Numbered from the stretch's first letter, positions 36,684 through 49,486 are shown. The stretch is DNA of 64,000 nt from Enterobacter sp. Bisph1 (GCF_000814905.1 NZ_JXAG01000047.1:164823-228822), one strand, 5' to 3'. Translations and numbers: made by a program. Notes: generated by a model not told the origin, from the letters alone.

Positions 36684-36922
36684 TAAAGATCATCCATGGT
36701 CACGCGCACCGGTTTAGGATCGCGAAGCCGCTGTTTTACGATCTCAACAAGTTCGGCATCTTCGTCGCTCAGAAGCGTTTGTTTGAAAGGCAGACGTTCA
36801 TTTTCAGCAACATACTCAAGCATCAGGCGAAGCGCTTCGGAAGGCGAAATGCCCATTTTTTCCAGCGCAGCATAAGAGCGAGCTTTGAGTTCATCGTCAA
36901 TTCGTAGATTAATACTCCCCAT
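36683..36922 (-). CDS. relB: RelB antitoxin (orphaned)
   Basis: A 79-residue protein nearly identical to E. coli K-12 RelB (MGSINLRIDDELKARSYAAL; ends KPVRVTMDDL). The N-terminal ribbon-helix-helix binds the operator and the C-terminal part normally wraps RelE. The reading frame is intact and the operator upstream is retained, yet the adjoining relE is broken. It may persist as an autorepressor or as an anti-toxin against RelE copies elsewhere. Confidence 0.93.
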   Translation of the reverse strand: MGSINLRIDDELKARSYAALEKMGISPSEALRLMLEYVAENERLPFKQTLLSDEDAELVEIVKQRLRDPKPVRVTMDDL

Positions 36923-36934
36923 TTAATACACCTT

Positions 36935-36958
36935 TTGTATTTACAAACGTCATTACAA
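36935..36958. promoter_or_regulatory. relB operator-like repeats
   Basis: TTGTATTTACAA (36935-36946) is a near-palindrome with arms TTGTA/TACAA, and CATTACAA (36951-36958) repeats the half site one helical turn away. E. coli relO is built from TTGTAAT half sites of the same kind. It lies just upstream of the relB ATG. Confidence 0.65.
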
Positions 36959-37074
36959 GCATTGCACTCGCAGATACGAATGACAAGCCCCGGGGCCGCC
37001 TGCAGACCGGGAAACCCTTACCAAACAGCGCTTGCTGGTGACGTCGCAACGAGGGATAGATTTCACACGACAAG

Positions 37075-37105
37075 TTAGCCCTCTTCCATCCGGGAAGAGG
37101 GCTAA
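37075..37105. terminator. Long palindrome downstream of yhjJ
   Basis: TTAGCCCTCTTCC (37075-37087) pairs perfectly over 13 bases with GGAAGAGGGCTAA (37093-37105). It lies just after the yhjJ stop and probably ends its transcript. Confidence 0.75.
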
Positions 37106-37112
37106 ACAAGTT

Positions 37113-38612
37113 TTATTGCTGCGGTGGGATATCCGAAACGTCAGAATGGGTATCGTCACTCGTGGTCGCAGGCGCGGCCGCGTTCTCCGTTGGCGGTGCC
37201 ATCACTTCATCCCAGGTTGCCTGCAAATCCTTCATATTGAATTCCGGCTCGCCCTGCGGCTGCAGCAGCACCAGCGCCATATCCTGCGAAAGCTGCTGAT
37301 GCAGATCCCGGTTAAGCATCTGCGGCGTCAGGTTAGTGAGAAAGTTCTGGCGCAGCTTCTGATACTGCTCTGGCGCAATATCCACCACCTGATTTTGCAA
37401 CGAACGCATACGCTGATTAGTCAGGATATCGGTACTGGCACGCGCGTAAGTGGCGAACAGTTTTTGTAATTCGAGATTCTTCTGCGCAATTAGTGCCTTG
37501 AATTCCTCTTCCGGCAACCCTTTTTCACGCACTTTCGCCAGTTCGCGTGCAATCACCCCAACATTGCCGTTGAGCTTGTCATTAGGTGAATCCATGTTAA
37601 TGGCGCACTGGGCGCGCTGGAACAGCACCCGGCAATCAAAGCTAAGACCTATCTCTTTAGCGCTGTTTTTACTCAAATTCTGCTGGATGTGCCAGAACAG
37701 GGCTTCGCGAGCCAAATCCGCGCGCCAGTAACGTTCAAGGGCGGCGGACTCGCGAATGGGCTGCCAGGGCGTATCCCACATAATCGACAAGCGATCCTGC
37801 GTCACCGCCTCGGTCATCAAACTTACCGGCTGACGCGGCAGCGGCGACAGGGTCGCTACCGGCGCAGGCGATTGCCGTTTACCTTTCAGTTCGCCAAAGG
37901 CTTTATTAATAAGCTCTGCAGTGGCACGGCTATCCACGTTGCCGACAACGATAAGCGTCATAGCGTCCGGGGTATGCCATTTTTGATAAAACGCGTTTAG
38001 CTTTGCCGCATCGACCGGCTCTTTCAGCGTCTCAGCGGGATCGTGGCCCAGCAGCGATGAGCCTTTCAGGCGATAGCGCCACCAGCTCTCTTTGGTATCC
38101 GCAGGCCAGGTCGCCACCATATCGTTGCTGGCAAGGGCATGATTTACCGTTTCCGGCGTAATGGTGAGATTGCCACCGGCATCCGCCAGGTAAACCAGCG
38201 CCTCTTTCAGCAAATCGCTGCGGTTGTTCGGCAAGCTGAGGTTGTATTGCGTGTATTCATAAGAGACCACCGCTGGCGGCAGCGGCCGTTTGGGATCGAT
38301 AGCTTGTTGCCACATCGAGCGCACCTGCGAAGGCTCAAGGCGGCCGCTGTGGGTCAATGCGATACGGGGGATAAAGTGGCTGTAGCCGCTCTGTTGTGAG
38401 CCTTCGGTAAGTGAACCGGTATTAATAGACAGGCGAATTTCAATGCGATCGCTGGGGCGCTGGGGCGTGGCCAGAACCTGCCACTGAAAACCGTTTGCCA
38501 GCGTCCCTTGTTGCCAGGCCGGGTCGGGCTGGAGCGCATCAGCCTGCACATAACCGACAGCTGCCAGCATCAGCAAACCGCCCGTTATCAGTCGAATTTT
38601 TGTGCCCTGCAT
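37113..38612 (-). CDS. yhjJ: YhjJ, periplasmic M16-like (inactive) peptidase homologue
   Basis: A 499-residue exported protein (signal peptide about residues 1-24, cleavage after VQA) matching E. coli YhjJ across its length. It has two M16-like halves. The zinc motif HxxEH of M16 enzymes is absent; the corresponding segment reads SGYSHFIPRIALTHSG, as in E. coli, so it is likely a non-catalytic partner. The C-terminus is a Pro/Ala/Thr-rich tail. The role is unknown. Confidence 0.92.
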   Translation of the reverse strand: MQGTKIRLITGGLLMLAAVGYVQADALQPDPAWQQGTLANGFQWQVLATPQRPSDRIEIRLSINTGSLTEGSQQSGYSHFIPRIALTHSGRLEPSQVRSMWQQAIDPKRPLPPAVVSYEYTQYNLSLPNNRSDLLKEALVYLADAGGNLTITPETVNHALASNDMVATWPADTKESWWRYRLKGSSLLGHDPAETLKEPVDAAKLNAFYQKWHTPDAMTLIVVGNVDSRATAELINKAFGELKGKRQSPAPVATLSPLPRQPVSLMTEAVTQDRLSIMWDTPWQPIRESAALERYWRADLAREALFWHIQQNLSKNSAKEIGLSFDCRVLFQRAQCAINMDSPNDKLNGNVGVIARELAKVREKGLPEEEFKALIAQKNLELQKLFATYARASTDILTNQRMRSLQNQVVDIAPEQYQKLRQNFLTNLTPQMLNRDLHQQLSQDMALVLLQPQGEPEFNMKDLQATWDEVMAPPTENAAAPATTSDDTHSDVSDIPPQQ

Positions 38613-38826
38613 GTGAACCCCTAATCAACATTCCTGGTTAAAAAGTATGCCCGCCAAAAGGGCAGAAAGCGTCTTAAACACTCCGCTCTTTGACCACGGG
38701 AAATGCAAAATGTCTCACCGCGAGGTAAATTTTCGCGAATTTTCATTATCAAAGAGACAAATTCAGAGGGTAATTATGCGCAGCTACCCGCAGCCCGACA
38801 AGGGACTACGGGCACAAGTCACAAAG

Positions 38827-40128
<1,302 letters not shown>

Positions 40129-40269
40129 TTAAACCACAGGCTTTATAGGGTTTTCGTTTACCTGCGGTTTAAAAATAACACCCGTAATACATGACAGAAA
40201 TGAACTTACATCATTTCCGAAACAATAATGTTAAAAACTTTGAGCTGGCTCGCACAACCCCGTAACAAT

Positions 40270-42273
40270 TTACCCGTTTGCAGGCTGTTGCGCAGCGGCA
40301 AAAAAGCGTCCTGCAAACTCCTCTGCCGGAACCGCGTCGCCAAAGAGATCCCCTTGCGCAAGGTCCACGCCCGCCTCCGCCAGCCACCTCCGTTGCGCGT
40401 CGTTCTCCACACCGGCGGCCATCGTCTGCAGATCCAGGCTGTGCGCCAGCTGGATAACTGCCGCCAGCATGCGGCTATCGTCCGGCAGGCTTGCGACCAG
40501 GGTTTTACCGATGTTTAACAGGTCGACAGGCAGCGCGTTTCTCTGCTGCAGCTGGCCCAGCCCGGCATAACCCATGCCGAAATCGTCCAGCGCAACGCGC
40601 ACGCCAGCCTCCCGCAGCGCGCGTACCAGGGTCATCTCGGGATCGGCAAACGTGCGACTGTCTGACACCGCCAGAATCAACGTTTGCGGCGCAATCTGGT
40701 AACGCTGCATCAGCTCAAGCAGATCGGCGACCATCGTGTGATGCAGAAGCTGCCCGGCAGAAAGATTCACCGTCAGCGGCAGCATTACGTCGCGGGATTG
40801 CCAGCCCGCCAGCAGGCGACAGGCCTCTTCCAGCGCCCAATAGCCGACGTTGGCCGTTAAACCGCAGGCAGCAATACGTTCATCAAGTCCTTCCGCTTCC
40901 CAACTGCCGTCTGACTGGCATAAACGTAGCAGCGCATGCGCGCTGACCACTTCATCGCGGGTGAGATCCACCTGCGGCTGCAACCAGAGCGCAAAACGTC
41001 CCTCATCCAGCGCGGTAAGCAAATCACTCTGCTGCGCCAGCCATTGCCGGGCCTGCTCCATCTGCTCCGGGTCGAAAAACTGAATCTGGTTTTTCCCTTT
41101 GCGCTGCGCGCTGGCGACAGCGGAAATCGCCCGCTGGTAAAGCTGGCCTGCCGAGAGCGTGTCGGTAAACATCGCCACACCGATGCTGGCCGTTGGACGC
41201 AGCTGAATGCCGTGCAGCGGCACGCGTTCATTTATTACAGTAAGTACTTGCTTACCGAGGGCCATGGCGTGCCACGGCGCGTTGATACCGTAAGCAATAA
41301 TCGCGAATTCCCAGGCGCTCACCTGCGCCAGCACCATGGGCGGCGGTAAAACAGATTTCAGCTTCTCTACCAGCGTAAGCAGCAACATTTCGCGCTGGGC
41401 TTCCTGCAGCACACCGGCGGTATCGCGCAGCGTATCGCAGGCAATCACCAGTAACGTGGCGGGGTTGTCCCGGCTAACGGTCTGCTCCAGCAGCGCCATC
41501 AGGAACGCTTTATTTGGCAATTCAGACACCGGGAAATGCGTCGCCTGGGTACTCAGATCGTCCTGCAGGCGCAGCAGTTGTTGTTGGTTGCGGTTATAAC
41601 TGCGTACCAGAATACCAATTTCATCATCGTGATGAAGGCGCGGCACGGGCAGCTGATGCCCGCTCAGTTCCTGCAGCGGCAGATCGTTAAGCTCGCGAGA
41701 GATTTTTCGCAGCGGATGAACCACCAGCCGGTTAATGCACCAGGTAAGGGCGACGGTGAGCATTAATGTCAACAGCAGGTAAGCGGTCACTAACGTTGAA
41801 AGGGTGCTGATAACGAATTTATACACCCGGTATGAATCCGCCTGTAGTACCAGATAGGCCAGCGGCTGCGGGTTTGCCGGGCGCTCAAGGGAATAAATGG
41901 GCAGCGAAATCTGTACCGGTAGCTCAAACATGCGGGTGATCATCACCGGCACCGGACGCTCGGGGATAAAGCTCATGCGCAGCGCCTGGAACTGATTCGG
42001 CAACACGACATCGGCGCGGCTGACCACGCCCGCCGGTTTAATCTGTTTAATAATCGCCGCGGCTTCGGGAATATCGGCTTTTAAAATCGCTGCTGACAGG
42101 GGTTCGCGCACGGAGCGGGCAATACTTTCCAGTTGTGTCGCCGTGTTATAGCGATTCTGCTGTAAGAAATGAAACAGCAAAATGACGCAGAAGATAAAAA
42201 CAAACACCATAGAAACACCTGCAACCATGGCCATCTGTTTAATGGTTAAAGAACGGCTGACACGCAAAATCAC
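40270..42273 (-). CDS. pdeK: PdeK (YhjK/HmsP-like) membrane GGDEF-EAL protein with degenerate EAL site
   Basis: A 667-residue inner-membrane protein: transmembrane helix at about 15-38, periplasmic region to 155, second helix at 156-180, HAMP-like linker, degenerate GGDEF (SAWEF at 319-323), then EAL domain (420-660). It aligns with E. coli PdeK throughout. In the EAL domain the key acidic and basic residues are replaced: the EAL Glu is H446 (AHALLR versus AEVLLR), the Glu of LILEV is A535, the Lys and Asp of LKID are N587 and G589, and the Glu of AEGVE is A620. The DDFG pair (563-564) remains. It is likely a c-di-GMP or nucleotide sensor, or a protein partner, rather than a phosphodiesterase. 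It sits downstream of bcsC. Confidence 0.93.
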   Translation of the reverse strand: MILRVSRSLTIKQMAMVAGVSMVFVFIFCVILLFHFLQQNRYNTATQLESIARSVREPLSAAILKADIPEAAAIIKQIKPAGVVSRADVVLPNQFQALRMSFIPERPVPVMITRMFELPVQISLPIYSLERPANPQPLAYLVLQADSYRVYKFVISTLSTLVTAYLLLTLMLTVALTWCINRLVVHPLRKISRELNDLPLQELSGHQLPVPRLHHDDEIGILVRSYNRNQQQLLRLQDDLSTQATHFPVSELPNKAFLMALLEQTVSRDNPATLLVIACDTLRDTAGVLQEAQREMLLLTLVEKLKSVLPPPMVLAQVSAWEFAIIAYGINAPWHAMALGKQVLTVINERVPLHGIQLRPTASIGVAMFTDTLSAGQLYQRAISAVASAQRKGKNQIQFFDPEQMEQARQWLAQQSDLLTALDEGRFALWLQPQVDLTRDEVVSAHALLRLCQSDGSWEAEGLDERIAACGLTANVGYWALEEACRLLAGWQSRDVMLPLTVNLSAGQLLHHTMVADLLELMQRYQIAPQTLILAVSDSRTFADPEMTLVRALREAGVRVALDDFGMGYAGLGQLQQRNALPVDLLNIGKTLVASLPDDSRMLAAVIQLAHSLDLQTMAAGVENDAQRRWLAEAGVDLAQGDLFGDAVPAEEFAGRFFAAAQQPANG

Positions 42274-42484
42274 TCTCCAGAAACACTATGAGCGCAGAAC
42301 AGATAAAGGGAACTACGCGCCAGAGTATACTCTATCGCGGGGTTGAAGAGATAAACGGCTTTGCAGAATATCAGACTGTGTGTTAGCGGCAGAAAATCAG
42401 GCATTAACCCTTTGAATACACGGCGGTAAATAACGTCACGATACATAATCAGGGCCGTTATCTCCCGCCAGGAATAGTCCTTTT

Positions 42485-45400
42485 TTACCAGTCTGCGTGC
42501 GGCACCAGCGGCTGTAGCGGCATATCCATATCACCCTGCCAGCCGGCAGCGGAATAACGCACATAAATCAGCGCGTGGCTTGGGGTATAGTCTTTCGCCT
42601 GCTGAATATCGACTCCGGCACCGACAAACCAATTAGCGGTCACTCTGCGTTCAATCAGCGCGCGCGCGGTATAGCCGTATCCATTGCTGCTGCTGCCCGC
42701 TACTGGAATCCCCCTCACCCGCTCGCGATAATCGGCGGGAATCAGATCAGGTAACGGATAGCGCGGCATGGCTTTGGTACGCGAATGGGACCATGATACC
42801 GAACCGCCCAGCTCCCAGGACCAGTTTTCCGTCCGCTCCCGCCAAAGTACCGGCACTGAAAATGAGAGATACTCCTGCGGGCTGTAATAGCCGCCCTGGC
42901 CGAGGGTATAACCGCTCAAATCCCTGTCGTAGTGCCAGATCATATTGTTCAGGCCAACGGTAACGCGCCGGTTATTCTGATTGATAAGCTTGCGGTAATA
43001 ACCCGTCATCCAGCGCACGCGCCAGTTGTCGTCAACATTCTTGCCTTCCAGCGTATCCGCCCCGAGGCTGGCCCACACGCCGTTCGCTTCGCCTTTATCG
43101 TAGCTGAGGCTTAACGTGCCGCCGTTAGCCCGTACGCCGCCCCAGGTTGTACCGGTTTTACCGGCGGGATCTTTTTGCCCGCCAAAGGCCAGCAACGAGC
43201 TGGAGATGGGACGACGATGAAGATCCACGGTATAGCCAATCGGCCCGACATCGCTGCTGTAGCTGAGCCCGCCAACCACATCAACAACGTTAAACCCCAT
43301 CGGCGTAGTGCCGATATCCATCGACCAGGTTTTATTCCGCCAGCCGACCGCGATGCTGGCACCGCTGTCGGATTGATGGCGATCGCCGCCTACGCACGGA
43401 TTATCACGGCAGGTGCCAAAACTCGGTCGATACGTCCCATCGTCACGCAGACTAAAGGTGCCGACATTCATATTCACCACATCGGTACGCCAGAACATCC
43501 GCCCGTCCGCCAGCGGTGCATCCACCTGCAACATGGTGTTATGGCCTTTTAAATTCGAATACCCGCCCGTGCCGCTGGAATCCGAATACTCATGCTGCAA
43601 CGTAACGTTGATATCCTGCTGGCGGTAGAGATCGGCGGCATCGCTGCGCACGCCGCGTTTTAGCCAGTCATCTTTTTTATTATTGCGCGTCAGGCGCGTA
43701 AAGGTATCGTTATCCGCCGGGCGCACAGGCGCAATACCGGCGGCCACCATCGCATCTCTGTAGGTTGCCAGCGCCCGCTGCGGGTTGCCGTTTTGCGTAT
43801 CGACACGCGCCGCATCACGCAGCACCAGCGCGCTCTCCATGGACGGCGGTTGGGATTTCGCTTTAGGTACAATATCCGCAAAGATCTGCCTGGCGCTCGC
43901 ACTATCGCCTAGCTGGTTGTGAACCAGCGCCAGCCGCCGTTGGGTATTGATGGACGGCGGCTGTGCGGTCGATGGAGCAGGCAGCTTCGCCAGCGTCGCG
44001 CGCGCGGCCATCGGATCGCCATCGGCGGCATACAGCTCCGTCAGGCCAAGCAGCGCTTCCTCATTGGTGGGTTCTCTTTGCAGAACACGCTGGTAATAAC
44101 GTTGCCCTTCGGCGCTGTCGCCGCGCTGCTGCGCCCAATCGGCAAGGGTTAAATCGATACGCGATGAGGCGGGTTGCTGTAGCAGCAGCGCCACGGCGCG
44201 ATCCTCCTGACCGCTGTCGCGCAGGCGATTGGCGTTCTCCATTAGCTGGTTGGTCTGAAGCCTGTCCGCCAGTTCCTGAATATTGCTGTTCCACTGGCTT
44301 TTCGGCAGCCCATTCAGATGATTAAGCGCCGCAATCCCCTGATTATTGCCAGAAAGATAGAGGCTATAGGCGTAAACCTGCTCCGGGTCGTGCGGTTTCA
44401 GGGTCACCAGGCGGTTCATTTGCGAATCGGCTTCACCGCGCTGCCCCGCCTGGCGAAGATCGCTTGCCAGCCGGTAAGTTATCCATACGCTGGCGGGATC
44501 GAGGGCCAGACGTTTGCGCTGCACTTCCGCCGCCTGCGCCCATTGCCCCCGGTTTTCCAGCGCTTGTGCCTGCTGTGACAATCGATCGTTATTTAGCCCA
44601 CGCTCAATATCGTCAATGCTACGCCGCTGGCTGGTGGACAGAGATTGAATAAAACGGTCCGCTTTCTCCGGCGACTGGGCACGGTAAATATTCGCCAGCC
44701 CGCGCACGGCGTTGCTGTTACCGGGGTCCATACGCAGCGCCTGGCGATAAAAGCCTTCTGCCGCCGCGTTATCTTTCCGCGCCATGGCTGCGTCGCCGAG
44801 ACCCAGCACCGCGTAACTGTCGGTGTTATCGACATTGCGCGCCTGGCGATACAAGCGTTCCGCCTGCACCACATTGTTCGCTTTCAGCGCCGTGTCGCCT
44901 TGTTGAATCAACAACCAGTAACGGTTGGTTTTAAGCAAACTGTCCCACTTGCTGCGGTTGCTGCTGGTGGGATCGAGGGCGATGGCTTTTTCCAGCTGTG
45001 CGACGGCACGGGCGCGATCGCCTTTTTGCGAAAAGGCCTGCCCCAGCGCACCAACCGCTTCGCTGTCTGCACCGTTGGCATTAACGGCTTGCTGTAGCTG
45101 GCTCAGCGCTTTCGCGCCCTGCCCGGCATCCACCGCCGCCAGCCCGCTCGCCTTCGCGCGAAAGACCGGATCCGCCAGCTGTTTCTGCTGTGCGGCAAGC
45201 AGCGTATGGGCGCTGTCTACGCTATCACCGGAACTGAAAACCGACAGAAAACGTTGCAGAGCCTGCACGCTGGCGTCGCTGGTCGGCATCGCCTGAATCC
45301 GCTGATACCAGATACTCGCCGCCGCCTCCCGGCCATTGCTCGTTTTCGCCATCTGTTCCAGCAAGGCGTAACCTTCCGCGTTACGCCCGTCGGCAAAGAG

Positions 45401-45973
45401 CATTTGCGCCAGCGCCCCCTGCAACTGATCGTTGCCTGGGGTGGCGGCATTCAACGCTTGCAGGCGATTGACTGCTTCTGCGTGGCGCGCCGGGACTTTT
45501 GCCGCCAGCTGCCAGTATTCCACCGCCAGATCGCCCTCCGGCGGACTGCCTTTGAACAGGGCATCGTAGGCGGCAAGCGCTTCCTGCGTGTGTCCGGTAG
45601 TGGCCTGTAAACGCGCCTGCTGTAGCGCCTGGCGGCCTTCGGGCGATGACAGCGCCATCGTCGTTACCGCCGATTTATAGGCGCTGGAGTCGGGCGCCAG
45701 CTGTTTCATGCGTTCAAGCTGTTTTTGTGCGCCGGCGTGGTCGCCCTGGCGCAGCAAATAGCGCATTCGCGCGGCAATGACCTGCGGGTCGTCCGGCGCA
45801 ATAAGCTCCAGCCTGTACAGCGACTGGCGCACCAGATCTTCTCGCTTAGTACTTTCACCAAGGCGCACCTGCTCCAGCAGCTGTTGCTGCGCGCCAGGTT
45901 CCGCCGCACGCGCGGCAGGCCCCAGCGCGAGGCCGAGTGAGAAACAGAGTAAACTTACTGTGAACTTGCGCAT
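42485..45973 (-). CDS. bcsC: BcsC, cellulose export TPR/outer-membrane porin
   Basis: A 1162-residue protein close to the E. coli length. Signal peptide (about 1-23, cleavage after ARA), then about 750 residues of tetratricopeptide repeats in the periplasm (for example [20 protein letters not shown]), then a C-terminal outer-membrane beta-barrel (about residues 820-1162) ending in aromatic residues ([12 protein letters not shown]). It conducts the nascent glucan across the outer membrane. The start lies inside the 3' end of bcsZ (19-base overlap), indicating coupled translation. It is the last gene of bcsRQABZC. Confidence 0.96.
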   Translation of the reverse strand: MRKFTVSLLCFSLGLALGPAARAAEPGAQQQLLEQVRLGESTKREDLVRQSLYRLELIAPDDPQVIAARMRYLLRQGDHAGAQKQLERMKQLAPDSSAYKSAVTTMALSSPEGRQALQQARLQATTGHTQEALAAYDALFKGSPPEGDLAVEYWQLAAKVPARHAEAVNRLQALNAATPGNDQLQGALAQMLFADGRNAEGYALLEQMAKTSNGREAAASIWYQRIQAMPTSDASVQALQRFLSVFSSGDSVDSAHTLLAAQQKQLADPVFRAKASGLAAVDAGQGAKALSQLQQAVNANGADSEAVGALGQAFSQKGDRARAVAQLEKAIALDPTSSNRSKWDSLLKTNRYWLLIQQGDTALKANNVVQAERLYRQARNVDNTDSYAVLGLGDAAMARKDNAAAEGFYRQALRMDPGNSNAVRGLANIYRAQSPEKADRFIQSLSTSQRRSIDDIERGLNNDRLSQQAQALENRGQWAQAAEVQRKRLALDPASVWITYRLASDLRQAGQRGEADSQMNRLVTLKPHDPEQVYAYSLYLSGNNQGIAALNHLNGLPKSQWNSNIQELADRLQTNQLMENANRLRDSGQEDRAVALLLQQPASSRIDLTLADWAQQRGDSAEGQRYYQRVLQREPTNEEALLGLTELYAADGDPMAARATLAKLPAPSTAQPPSINTQRRLALVHNQLGDSASARQIFADIVPKAKSQPPSMESALVLRDAARVDTQNGNPQRALATYRDAMVAAGIAPVRPADNDTFTRLTRNNKKDDWLKRGVRSDAADLYRQQDINVTLQHEYSDSSGTGGYSNLKGHNTMLQVDAPLADGRMFWRTDVVNMNVGTFSLRDDGTYRPSFGTCRDNPCVGGDRHQSDSGASIAVGWRNKTWSMDIGTTPMGFNVVDVVGGLSYSSDVGPIGYTVDLHRRPISSSLLAFGGQKDPAGKTGTTWGGVRANGGTLSLSYDKGEANGVWASLGADTLEGKNVDDNWRVRWMTGYYRKLINQNNRRVTVGLNNMIWHYDRDLSGYTLGQGGYYSPQEYLSFSVPVLWRERTENWSWELGGSVSWSHSRTKAMPRYPLPDLIPADYRERVRGIPVAGSSSNGYGYTARALIERRVTANWFVGAGVDIQQAKDYTPSHALIYVRYSAAGWQGDMDMPLQPLVPHADW

Positions 45974-47064
45974 TGCTGGCCCCAGTCAGGTTGTAACTCA
46001 CCGCGAGAGGTGAAGCGAAAACGATGCTGATCCCACCCCTGGCCGAAGAGGGTCAAAACATAGCTATAGTAGGCATCCTCGCCGGGAAAATGGTCGGCAA
46101 CCCACTGGCGCTGTACGGCTTGCGCCTCCCTGTCCTGTAAAAAAGGCAGCAGCGCGGCGGCAAAGCCCACCGGGCCATCGCCATGAGTCTGTCCGGTTAA
46201 AACATCCACTTTTTCCGGCACGCGACCGTTTTTAATCGTTACGCTGGCCATCGGTTTGAATTTTTCCAGCAGCCGCGCTTTTTGCGTGTCGTCATCGTGC
46301 AGCATGCCAATCCACAGATAAACGCGAATGGCATCATAGCTGCCGACCAGCGCTTTCTCTGAGTGTAGTTGCCAGCCGCGCGCTTTTTGAAAACTTACCC
46401 AGTCCGGTGAAAAACCTTTCGGCGCGGTCTCCAGCAGCAGTCGCAGATTGGTTTCGCGCAGAGTTGACCACGGCGCGCCAAAACGGCTGAAGTAGCTCGC
46501 CAGCTGCGGCGGCAGGTAGCTGGGATTAAAACGCCAGGCATCCGGTTCAGCAAAACCGATTTTCCCCGGTAGTAGCATAAAGCCCAGCCCCGGCACCTTC
46601 ACCACTTCTTCCTTGCTAATGCGTGCCAGCAGCCCTTTACCGAGGCGGCTGTACTCCTCGTTTTGCCATAATCGCCCCGCTTCCAGCAGCGACCAGGCTA
46701 TCCACAGATCGGAATCTGAGGCCGAATTGCTATCCAGCACCGCCCAGCTATTGTCCTCTTTTTTACCCCACAGCCAGGCGGGAAGATGGGCAGTAAGATC
46801 GCCCTGCGCCAGGTTGTTTTGCGTCCACTGTAGCAGCCGGGCAAACCCGTCGCGGTCGTTGGCGGCGAGGGCGAAGAACAGCGCATAGCTCTGTCCTTCC
46901 GAGGTGGTGATTTTGCGCCGATCGCTCGGATCGATGACTCGTCCGCCGTCGCTGATATAGGCCTGCTGGAAATGGTTCCAGGCAGGCCAGCTGCAGGCGG
47001 CGCGTACATTCATGGCCGCCAGCATCAACGTGGCTATGACGACCCAGCGTAGCGTTTTCATCAT
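45955..47064 (-). CDS. bcsZ: BcsZ, periplasmic endo-1,4-beta-glucanase (GH8)
   Basis: A 369-residue exported enzyme (signal peptide about 1-22, cleavage after VRA). The GH8 catalytic acid is E56 in TTSEGQSYA; the substrate and base region [23 protein letters not shown] follows near residue 120. BcsZ trims cellulose during export and affects the amount secreted. It begins 3 bases after the bcsB stop and overlaps bcsC. A second ATG is one codon downstream. Confidence 0.95.
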   Translation of the reverse strand: MMKTLRWVVIATLMLAAMNVRAACSWPAWNHFQQAYISDGGRVIDPSDRRKITTSEGQSYALFFALAANDRDGFARLLQWTQNNLAQGDLTAHLPAWLWGKKEDNSWAVLDSNSASDSDLWIAWSLLEAGRLWQNEEYSRLGKGLLARISKEEVVKVPGLGFMLLPGKIGFAEPDAWRFNPSYLPPQLASYFSRFGAPWSTLRETNLRLLLETAPKGFSPDWVSFQKARGWQLHSEKALVGSYDAIRVYLWIGMLHDDDTQKARLLEKFKPMASVTIKNGRVPEKVDVLTGQTHGDGPVGFAAALLPFLQDREAQAVQRQWVADHFPGEDAYYSYVLTLFGQGWDQHRFRFTSRGELQPDWGQQCASSQ

Positions 47065-47067
47065 CTG

Positions 47068-49461
47068 TTACTCGTTATCCGGGTCGAGACGGCGGCGGCT
47101 AATGATGCGCAGCAGACGCCACAATACCCAGGCCAGTAGCACAACGCTCAGGGCCGCCAGCACCGCCAGCAGCACCGGATGGTTAGAGAGCGCATACCAG
47201 ACGCGTTCAAACCACGGCAGGTGCCCGACGTAGTAAATATCGCCCACCCGCAGGCCGTTAACGCCCGATTCGCGGATAACCGTCACCGAGCCAAAGATCG
47301 CCGCACGCTTACCGCTGTCGTTCATCGCGCCGTTGAGTAATTCATACCCGCGCGGGCTGTCGGCCAGCAGCGCTACGACGCTGCGCTGATCGTTATAAGG
47401 CGACTGGAAGCCGACAATCGCCGCCATCGGCCCATCGGAGGTGACGCCGGTTTGGGTTTCAGCCTGGCGGTCGGCCGCATCGGGCACGATTGACGGGAAA
47501 GCGGTCTGGCGCAGCGGTGTTTTCACCCAGCTCTGCGCCGCGTTCACCAGCAGATCGATATGTTTAGTGTCTTTCAGCTGTGGCGGAATTGCGCCAACGA
47601 TCATGATGTCGGCGTCTTTGCCCTGAATCTGGCTGCCATCGTCAGTCAATTGCAGGTTAATCGCCGGGAAGCCAGTTTGCGCGCCTATCGCGCCTAATGA
47701 ATCCAGCAGGGTGGTCATTTGCGCAGGATTGGGCTTCGGTGGCATAACGATAATGGTTTGCGACAGATCCGCCATGCGGCTAAACGGGAAGCCCGCGTTG
47801 GCAAAGGCGCGTAAATCCGGCATCGCAATAAAATGGTAATAGTTTGAGAAGTCGACGGTGGAATCATCACCAATCACCACGCGATTTGGCACCTGCTGGA
47901 AGGTGACGCAGTTTTCAATGGTGCCGCCCGGCATCGGGTTCATATACTGGAAATCAAAGCGCAGCTGGTTTACCGCGCCCAGCTTCAGCGCCGGAATAGA
48001 GACTTCGGTTTTACTGTCCAGCAGCCCTTGCAACACCGGCAGACGCAGCAGCAGGCGGTTGGTATCCTGGTCGCTGGTCAGGTTGAAATATTGCAGAAAC
48101 TGGTTGTTAAGGCTGATATCCATGCGCGAACTGTCTTTGGTCGGCGGCGCGGTATAACGATAATTGAGATTCATATCGATACCGTTGCTGCGCAGCAAAT
48201 AGAGATCCGGCGGCAGATTCAGCGAGACGTTGATAGACGACGGTTCCAGCCCCGTTGACTGCAACTGCTCTTCATAGGTTTTCAGCTCGCCAAAGGTGAC
48301 CGGCCGATCGGTACGTATCCAGTTCGGCGCATCATACGGCTGGCGCGCCAGCAGCGGTTTCACCTCGTCAACGGTGACGCGTGAACCACGGAACAGCACG
48401 TTACCCTGCGCGATACCTTTCGCCGCCTGCAACAGATCCTTGTTATCACGGCCCATCACCACCAGCAGTTTCACATAGGGATCCGTTGGGTGATTGATCA
48501 TGCTGATGGTTGGCCCTGTTACCGCCGGCGCATCGCGCAGGAAGTCGGGGCGCTGGTCATTGGTGGCGAACACAATGGCGTTACGATCTGGCACGCTGTT
48601 ATAGCTGACGGGGAAGCTCTGCCCGCGCCAGCCGCTGCGCGAGCCAAACCAGGAGGCGATAATGGCGGCAGCTTGCTGCTGGGTACTATCCGGCGCGCCG
48701 GCGAAGACCATTGGCAGAGTAATTGCCCGGTTATCACGCGGGTCAAAGAACGGGATCGGGAAGTGCGACAGGTCGTTTTGGACCGCCAGCGTCTGGTAGG
48801 TTAAATCCAGCGAACTGCTGCGGCCAATATCCAGCCACAAGGTGCTGCTGGCCGGGTTTTCGCACACATCGCGATAGTGCCCGACAAACTCCAGCCGTAC
48901 CCGGTTGAAATCCGTAATAAACAGCGGATTAATCGGCATCTGCGCCTGGGTTTTCTTACCGAGCTGCTCTTTGGTCACCGGCAAGACGCCCATCAGCTCA
49001 TCATTAAGATAGACCTTTAACTGTGACTGCACCGGCAGCAGCGAGGGTGAAGGGGTGTATTCGAGATTAAGCACCGCTTTCGACACCAGCTCATCGCTGC
49101 GCATACCGAACTCAACGCCGCCGTTCGGATTAACGCCGCGCAGCACCATGCTGCCCGGCGGGGGGGCTATCTGGGCGAAAGTGAGTTTCACATCGCGCGA
49201 CGGCGCATTGGAGGCCACCACCGGCGCGTTCGCGCCCGGTACGCCAGGCATCACCTGGCCGACCACGTTTTGTCCATCAACGGGCGTGGCGGGAGTCAAT
49301 GTTTCCGTCGCTCCGGGCGCTGGGGTAACGGCGGGTTCGGTCGCCGGGGCGACGGTCGGTGTCGTCGGCGACGGGACCGCGGGCGCTGCATAGGTCATCA
49401 GCGGGGACAACACACTTGCCCCCATAGCCACTGCACAAATCCATGAAATTTTTCTGTTCAT
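47068..49461 (-). CDS. bcsB: BcsB, cellulose synthase periplasmic subunit
   Basis: A 797-residue protein with a signal peptide (cleavage near TYA), a Pro/Thr/Ala-rich linker (residues about 26-65, low complexity and probably disordered), the alternating carbohydrate-binding and flavodoxin-like domains of BcsB, and one C-terminal transmembrane helix (about 760-785) that docks to BcsA. It ends in a basic cytoplasmic tail (RRRLDPDNE). In E. coli six copies crown one BcsA. It lies 25 bases downstream of bcsA. Confidence 0.95.
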   Translation of the reverse strand: MNRKISWICAVAMGASVLSPLMTYAAPAVPSPTTPTVAPATEPAVTPAPGATETLTPATPVDGQNVVGQVMPGVPGANAPVVASNAPSRDVKLTFAQIAPPPGSMVLRGVNPNGGVEFGMRSDELVSKAVLNLEYTPSPSLLPVQSQLKVYLNDELMGVLPVTKEQLGKKTQAQMPINPLFITDFNRVRLEFVGHYRDVCENPASSTLWLDIGRSSSLDLTYQTLAVQNDLSHFPIPFFDPRDNRAITLPMVFAGAPDSTQQQAAAIIASWFGSRSGWRGQSFPVSYNSVPDRNAIVFATNDQRPDFLRDAPAVTGPTISMINHPTDPYVKLLVVMGRDNKDLLQAAKGIAQGNVLFRGSRVTVDEVKPLLARQPYDAPNWIRTDRPVTFGELKTYEEQLQSTGLEPSSINVSLNLPPDLYLLRSNGIDMNLNYRYTAPPTKDSSRMDISLNNQFLQYFNLTSDQDTNRLLLRLPVLQGLLDSKTEVSIPALKLGAVNQLRFDFQYMNPMPGGTIENCVTFQQVPNRVVIGDDSTVDFSNYYHFIAMPDLRAFANAGFPFSRMADLSQTIIVMPPKPNPAQMTTLLDSLGAIGAQTGFPAINLQLTDDGSQIQGKDADIMIVGAIPPQLKDTKHIDLLVNAAQSWVKTPLRQTAFPSIVPDAADRQAETQTGVTSDGPMAAIVGFQSPYNDQRSVVALLADSPRGYELLNGAMNDSGKRAAIFGSVTVIRESGVNGLRVGDIYYVGHLPWFERVWYALSNHPVLLAVLAALSVVLLAWVLWRLLRIISRRRLDPDNE

Positions 49462-49486
49462 CGCGTATTCATCATTGTTAAGCCAA

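Noticed and set aside
37113..38612. Loss of the zinc motif in YhjJ as a novel inactivation
   Set aside because: The E. coli protein lacks the motif in the same way, so it is a family trait and not a change in this strain.
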